In this document: positions 13,758 to 17,814 of the stretch, in pieces | How the letters are laid out: every line of letters begins with the position of its first letter | Numbering within the stretch: position 1 is the stretch's first letter | Made by a program: the position numbers and the translations under genes | Source: SZUA-186 sp041552135 | GTDB taxonomy: Bacteria; Pseudomonadota; Gammaproteobacteria; UBA9214 | DNA: 17,814 bases | Assembly (NCBI GenBank): GCA_041552135.1 | Contig: JBFELL010000044.1 | Span: 1-17,814 of the forward strand | Direction: 5' to 3' | The notes under the pieces: generated by a model | The model's input: only the letters and a program-made list of their open reading frames with translations | What the model was told of the DNA's origin: nothing | Database searches by the model: none

Positions 13758-14198
13758 TCAAGTGCGTTTATGTGTCGGGATAACCAGGACCGGGTATCGT
13801 GATTTGTGAAGGATTCCTTCGCTCACGCTACCCACAAGAAGTTGATGCATCGCACCGCGACCATGAGTGCCAACAACAATCATGTCGACGTCCAGATCCG
13901 AGGCCTCCTTGAGGATTGTTTCTACCGTTGCACCGTGCACAAGAAGTGCGGTAGCGTCCAGGCCTGCCTTGCGCAATCGATTTGCAATCTCCTGAATCTG
14001 GCGATGCTCGTTGTGGAATCTTTTCGCGAGGGATTCCCTGGCGGCCAATGGATCCACTTTGAATTCCACGAAGTCCGGCGCGGGCTCCGCGTTATGCAGA
14101 ATCCATACCTGCGCTGGATATTCCTTGTTTATCTCTTCGACTTTATCCACAATGATCTGTGTGGATTCAGAAAGGTCTACTGCCACCAGTAGCTTCAT
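13758..14198 (-). CDS. Universal stress protein, UspA family
   Basis: 146 residues, a typical single-domain Usp. It starts MKLLVAVDLSESTQ, with the nucleotide-contacting VAVD, and ends with the ATP-binding signature G-x2-G-x9-G-S (GTHGRGAMHQLLVGS) followed by VSEGILHKSRYPVLVIP. It therefore belongs to the ATP-binding class. Usp proteins act in the cytoplasm as dimers in stress survival and are often beside transporters. GGAG (14209-14206) with 7-base spacing supports the ATG. It lies 190 bases downstream of the APC-like gene on the same strand but has its own likely promoter (TGATATAAG). Base composition is lower in GC than in tamB or pap. Confidence 0.93.
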   Translation of the reverse strand: MKLLVAVDLSESTQIIVDKVEEINKEYPAQVWILHNAEPAPDFVEFKVDPLAARESLAKRFHNEHRQIQEIANRLRKAGLDATALLVHGATVETILKEASDLDVDMIVVGTHGRGAMHQLLVGSVSEGILHKSRYPVLVIPTHKRT

Positions 14199-14234
14199 GT
14201 CATCACTCCATCAGTTACACTGGACAGCACCACA

Positions 14235-14243
14235 CTTATATCA
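14235..14243 (-). promoter_or_regulatory. Extended -10 promoter of the universal stress protein gene
   Basis: On the minus strand TGATATAAG (14243-14235) fits an extended -10 (TGnTATAAT type). The hexamer 17 bases upstream is GCCAGG, a poor -35, which extended -10 promoters can tolerate. It is 36 bases from the start codon. A TCATGG/CCATGA hairpin lies further upstream. Confidence 0.5.
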
Positions 14244-14388
14244 GGCCAATCGAACGACCTGGCTGATCAGAATCCGACGTTACTGGATATGCAGTCATGG
14301 TTGCCATGAATACCGGTGTGTTATTGCAATATCACGGGGCTGGTTGCCACACATCCACATGAATCCTCAGCAGTTCCCGTCTCTGTGC

Positions 14389-15618
14389 CTATTTGGCAGG
14401 AATCGCGAATAACACAATAACTGCCAGAATGCTTGCCACAGTAGCAATGTGCGCGCAGCGCGCACAGTGTGCGAGATAGGCCTTGTTCGCGTACTGGTGA
14501 TAGCTCGCAATGATGGCAACAACACACTGCAACAGGTAATACAGGGCAAAAGCACGTGAAGCGAAGGAGATGATTTCCAGAAGATCTGCAGTCCAGACCA
14601 GTATGATTGCGAACAGCGATACCACCAGGTAACCCTTGTTGGTTGACAGTTTTCCCCTGCTGCTTTCACTCGCCAGGCATCCCGCACCGACAGTATCAGC
14701 GACAGCCGCACTGAACTGACTCATGATCGCGGCCACGATCAGCATCAAGGGCAGTACGGCTGCTGCCAGGCCGGTTGCAGAAACGATTTCTGCTATCTGG
14801 ATATTCGCAAGGTCGAGATGTTGCACAATCGGCATCAATGCAATGACTGATACCACATACAGGGCGCCTGAAATCAATTGTGCCCGACGCATGCTTTGTA
14901 CACGAACATCAGCTGGATATTTTTCACCCAGAAACCGTGATGTCTCGAATCCCTGCACGACAAGCAAAATGCCGCAGAGAATACACGCCTTCGTTATCCA
15001 GTCCCTGTCCTGTACGTCAAAGACGAGGGATCGTCCAGACTGTATGAAATTATAGTCGTATACAAATATCCCGACCAGCAGTGCCGCAACAATCGACAAC
15101 TGCAGTGACATTGAATACGCCTCAAGTTTTTCAAGCCCGCCCAGTCCGCGTATAAAACCCGTCGTGGCAATAAAAACTATGATGATTGTTGTCAGGGTTC
15201 TTTCCAGGCCAGGCGAATCCCCGAACCCCACGTAGGTTAGAAGAAAAGACGATAGCAGTGACAGATAGAACGCAACCGCAGTGACGTAGGCGAATGAAAG
15301 CGCGGTATTTGCGAACAAATCGATTTTGTACAGCACGGGGTGTGCTTGCCTGTCATGCAGGAGGGGTTCGGCATGGATAATGTTGAAGCGAATAACACCG
15401 CCAATGGCATAGGCGAGCACAACAATGCCCGTGACGGCGAGAGGGGAATACCCGCCGACCACGCTTGCAAGCAATGGCGCTATGATCAGAAACCCGCTGC
15501 CGATTATGGAGGAGAGTGGCGTGAGTGTTGCCTGCCAGGAAGCGCTTTTGGTCAAACGAGGCTGGAACATAAACAGCAACACGCTGGCTGCAATAATCAC
15601 AAGTATTATGTTCAGCAT
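14389..15618 (-). CDS. Multi-pass membrane protein, APC/LeuT-fold-like transporter of unknown substrate
   Basis: 409 residues from the chosen start (MLNIILVIIAASVLLFMF). I count about 11-12 hydrophobic segments. The second helix region has SSIIGSGFLIIAPLLASVVGG; the GSG break resembles the unwound first helix of APC-superfamily carriers. A loop near the middle reads VQGFETSRFLGEKYPADVRV, then QSMRRAQLISGALYVVSVIA, reminiscent of amino-acid permeases but without a full family signature I can name. An upstream ATG (15696) would add 26 residues; neither start has a strong ribosome binding site (GGGGGCG before 15618), and the shorter form begins directly with the first helix. It precedes uspA, a common pairing of transporter and stress protein. 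Sampled GC is about half (28-30 of 60), below the flanking genes. Confidence 0.62.
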   Translation of the reverse strand: MLNIILVIIAASVLLFMFQPRLTKSASWQATLTPLSSIIGSGFLIIAPLLASVVGGYSPLAVTGIVVLAYAIGGVIRFNIIHAEPLLHDRQAHPVLYKIDLFANTALSFAYVTAVAFYLSLLSSFLLTYVGFGDSPGLERTLTTIIIVFIATTGFIRGLGGLEKLEAYSMSLQLSIVAALLVGIFVYDYNFIQSGRSLVFDVQDRDWITKACILCGILLVVQGFETSRFLGEKYPADVRVQSMRRAQLISGALYVVSVIALMPIVQHLDLANIQIAEIVSATGLAAAVLPLMLIVAAIMSQFSAAVADTVGAGCLASESSRGKLSTNKGYLVVSLFAIILVWTADLLEIISFASRAFALYYLLQCVVAIIASYHQYANKAYLAHCARCAHIATVASILAVIVLFAIPAK

Positions 15619-16180
15619 ACCGTCGCCCCCGTTTATCCCATTCAGCTTGAAACGTAACGCTGCAGGAGGAGATAATCCTGGTTGTCGGCGCGGCATTATG
15701 CCCGGCGCGGCACCCTCACCACCACACGCGTCAAGACGGGAGCCTCATGGACGCTGCAAGTTCCGGAATTGCCGTCGGCAAGCGGATGGCATTCAGAATA
15801 CGTATTCGCTGCTGGTTCCGCCCCCATACAACAGCTGATGACCAGAGAGACACCCACCGCATCAAGCAAACGCCGGCACCTCTCTCCTGTGCTTGCATCA
15901 CAGAAGGCACTTCATACTTGTAGGGAAAATAACACTTCCCCGCAATGAATTCATTGATCTGCAGCATGAAACATGAACAAGGCAGCCGCCATTGTTGATA
16001 GCATCACGCTGCTTGCCTGTTCGCCACCCCCCCGACCCCGTATGCCCGAAAGTCTGCTCGCGGGAGAGGCATCAGGATGCGCTGAAGCCGTTCATTCCAG
16101 ATCGAACTCGATGAATGGCAGACATGTGCGGCCAGACAGGTGCCGGACTTTTCTGGATTTCATGCAACTGATTGAAAATA
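15619..16180. other. Gene-poor stretch with two perfect palindromes
   Basis: About 560 bases with no supportable gene. Three short open frames lack ribosome binding sites and protein-like composition. GAATACGTATTC (15796-15807) and CAATGAATTCATTG (15943-15956) are perfect palindromes. The first lies about 180 bases before the APC-like gene start. No promoter or terminator stood out. The stretch runs into the tRNA-like fragment at 16181. Confidence 0.5.
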
Positions 16181-16226
16181 TGGGTGGGCAGGGACCGAAT
16201 CGAGCTGCCGGGCCGGGGATTTTCAG
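16181..16226 (-). pseudogene. Decayed 3' fragment of tRNA-Phe (possible attachment-site scar)
   Basis: Read on the minus strand it begins CTGAAAATCCCC, the tRNA-Phe anticodon loop (GAA) with its 3' stem, and continues GGCAGCTCGATTCGGTCC, then CTGCCCACCCA. The T-arm pairs in four of five positions (one G-T) around loop CTCGATT, with C where T54 is expected; the end is ACCCA instead of ACCA. The 5' half of a tRNA is absent: upstream sequence is the porin's last codons, whose TGA is shared with the anticodon loop. Fragments running from anticodon loop to 3' end are typical of attachment sites of tyrosine integrases. The tRNA comparison is from memory. Confidence 0.5.
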
Positions 16227-17343
16227 AACCCGAGCGTGGTGCGCAGCGCGAACAGGAAGCCCGCGGGACCGGTTGCGCCCTCCAGGCGGTCTTTCATGTA
16301 CTGCACATCGGCCGTCAGGCTCAGGTGATCATTGACGACAAACCGGTAATAGGCCTCGGCGACATGCGTGTGACGCAGGTCGAGATTGCCGCCATCCAGG
16401 TAGCCCCAGGCCAGCCCGATGTTGTCGGCCGGGCGCTGCCATGGCGTGCCGCGAATATCCAGCCCGCCGCTGTAGAGCCACTCATAGTCGATGGCCGCTG
16501 CTCATCCTGCCAGCCGAGGCGCACAAAGGCACCGAGTGTCTCGCCCAGCTGCTGGTCGAGCGACACCAGTACCGAGCGGCGTCGCTCCAGCGACCCGCCC
16601 GGCGGGTCGGAGAAATCCTTCGTCGTGGTGTCGACCATTACGCGGTACGTCCCCTCGCCCAGCGCCGTGCGTGCCGTATAGCCAAGCTGCAGCCCGTAGA
16701 AATCGTAGCCGTTGCCGTCGTCGTTCTCGCCGATGTTCATGTAGACGCCGCGCAGGGCGATGTCCCCTGCCTGCCACTCCAGCGCCACGCCCGCGTCATA
16801 TGCCGGCAGCAGGGCGTGCGGGGCATTGACCAGGGCCTGGTTCATGAACTGGGTGAATTCATCGTTGGAATAGGCATTGTCATCCAGGTAGTCGCTGGCG
16901 CTGATGATGCCGAGCGTAATGTGCAAGGCATCATTCCCGGGCAGGGAGAAGCCGTGGCGGTACCATGCATTCAGCAGGTGGTCGCGGTCGCGGCCGTTGA
17001 TATCCCTGACGTCATCCTCGTGGTCCGCAATCCAGGGAGCCAGCTGGAATGGCGAGGCGGCATTGAGACCGTTGCTGCGGGCAAAGCCGAGTCTCGCATA
17101 CAGGGTGTCCGCCGGTGCGGGGGTGTATTCGACCTCGGGCTGGAACGCCACCACGCCCCGGCAACGGTCATCGGCCCCGGCAGAATCCGACAATCTCTGG
17201 CACTGCAGGGAGCCGTCGAGGACGCCGTGCAGCTCGAGGCCCTCCGCCAGCTCCAGCGCCCCGAGCGGCCGGCCGGCAAGCACCAGCAGGGCAGCGGTGA
17301 GGACGGCAATTTTCCGAACACCTTGAATACAATAGCGCGGCAT
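16223..17343 (-). pseudogene. OprB-family carbohydrate porin, broken by a one-base frameshift
   Basis: Signal peptide (KIAVLTAALLVLAGRPLGA, cleaved near A29), then a beta-barrel outer-membrane porin of the OprB type: ISASDYLDDNAYSNDEFTQF, MNQALVNAPHALLPAYDAGV and ALEWQAGDIALRGVYMN. The open frame continues to 16321 but turns into nonsense after FVRLGWQDEQ. In the frame shifted by one base, from 16495 onward, the barrel resumes: AIDYEWLYSGGLDIRGTPWQ, NIGLAWGYLDGGNLDLRHTH, VAEAYYRFVVNDHLSLTADV, and ends FLFALRTTLGF with the C-terminal Phe expected of barrels (stop 16225-16223). One base is missing between about 16493 and 16503. Restored, it would be 373 residues. It may be a true pseudogene or a sequencing error. 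OprB porins pass sugars; the ribosome binding site is weak. Confidence 0.85.
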
Positions 17344-17521
17344 GGGCGAATTCTACCGCGTCGGTGCATCAAGCAGAATCGGGCAAGGCGGGATACACGG
17401 CAGGGTTCACAAGGCGGTGCAGCAGCCGCAGAATCGCACCCTGCCCGGTCGCGGATAATCATCATGCCCGCCACGCCGCCAGCTGCTATGCTATGCGAAA
17501 ATCCGCGAGGTACAACACGGC

Positions 17522-17814
17522 ATGAGCACCAACCCAACCACCCGGAACCTGGCCCTGTTCTGCGACTTCGAGAACGTCGCGCTCGGCGTGCGCGACGCCA
17601 GGTACTCGGCGTTCGATATCCAGAAGGTGCTCGAGCGCCTGCTGCTCAAGGGCAGCATCGTCGTCAAGAAGGCCTATTGCGACTGGGACCGCTACAAGGA
17701 GTTCAGAAAGGCCATGCACGAGGCGGCCTTCGAACTGATCGAGATTCCGCACGTACGGCTGTCCGGCAAGAATTCGGCCGACATCCGCATGGTCGTCGAT
17801 GCTCTGGACCTCTG
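17522..17814 (+). CDS. NYN-domain (LabA/PIN-like) protein, partial
   Basis: The gene begins with ATG at 17522 and runs off the window after 97 codons. Visible are LALFCDFENVALGV, with the first metal-binding Asp of NYN domains (D15), VVKKAYCDWDRYKEFRKAMH, and SGKNSADIRMVVDALDL, with the further conserved acidic residues. NYN proteins are PIN-like metal-dependent RNases; bacterial long forms often carry a C-terminal OST-HTH domain, which cannot be checked here. GAGG (17507-17510) lies 11 bases before the ATG. The 178-base gap to the divergent porin gene has no strong promoter; TATGCT (17487-17492) is a weak -10 candidate. Confidence 0.88.
   Translation, partial: MSTNPTTRNLALFCDFENVALGVRDARYSAFDIQKVLERLLLKGSIVVKKAYCDWDRYKEFRKAMHEAAFELIEIPHVRLSGKNSADIRMVVDALDL

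Noticed and set aside
15682..16335. Short open frames of 78-120 codons in the gap before the porin
   Set aside because: No ribosome binding sites, no hydrophobic or domain pattern, and several overlap one another on both strands.
1..17814. CRISPR array, integron attC sites or a complete insertion sequence
   Set aside because: No regularly spaced repeats, no cas, integrase or transposase gene is present; the repeats seen are short palindromes or one tandem pair.

Overview
The window looks like chromosomal DNA of a GC-rich gammaproteobacterium. The evidence is an adjacent tamA-tamB pair, a YigB-like HAD phosphatase, a DUF6279-type lipoprotein, a two-domain polyphosphate:AMP phosphotransferase and an OprB-type porin. 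Codon use is strongly GC-biased for most of the window; a sampled 60-base stretch of tamB holds 44 G/C. I cannot name the genus from sequence alone.

Layout. Positions 1-296 hold hairpins, an exact 25-base tandem motif of the kind seen near REP-associated transposases, and a weak promoter. Then come a HAD phosphatase (+), a lipoprotein (+), a small membrane protein (-) and a periplasmic META/HslJ-domain protein (+). Three copies of one palindromic REP-like repeat sit in the gaps around these genes. Positions 3605-9153 are the tamA-tamB operon on the minus strand, encoding the translocation and assembly module that inserts outer-membrane proteins. Divergent from it is pap (9594-11069), which uses polyphosphate to phosphorylate AMP.

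Positions 11070-12136 are the least explained part. A GC-rich leader of about 500 bases, able to form many hairpins, ends in a strong intrinsic terminator only 27 bases before two small acidic protein genes (77 and 54 aa). I recognise neither gene. Each has a good ribosome binding site, their C-terminal tails look alike, and the pair is closed by a textbook terminator. This looks like an attenuated or RNA-regulated two-peptide operon. Next is a MerR-type regulator (-) divergent from a 43-residue CxxC membrane peptide (+). The two share overlapping -35 elements flanked by a near-symmetric set of GTGGAC half-sites.

Positions 13758-15618 carry a universal stress protein and a multi-pass APC-like membrane protein, with visibly lower GC (about half in sampled lines). 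A gene-poor stretch follows. It ends in what appears to be a decayed 3' fragment of tRNA-Phe (16181-16226, minus), the usual scar of integrase-mediated insertion, and this abuts the stop codon of an OprB-family porin. The porin reading frame is broken by one missing base near 16493-16503. The window ends inside a NYN-domain (LabA/PIN-like) nuclease gene.

Working together: TamA/TamB, the lipoprotein, the META protein and the porin are all envelope functions. Pap and UspA suggest energy and stress physiology. The two-peptide operon and the MerR/small-membrane-protein pair are the best candidates for undescribed biology.
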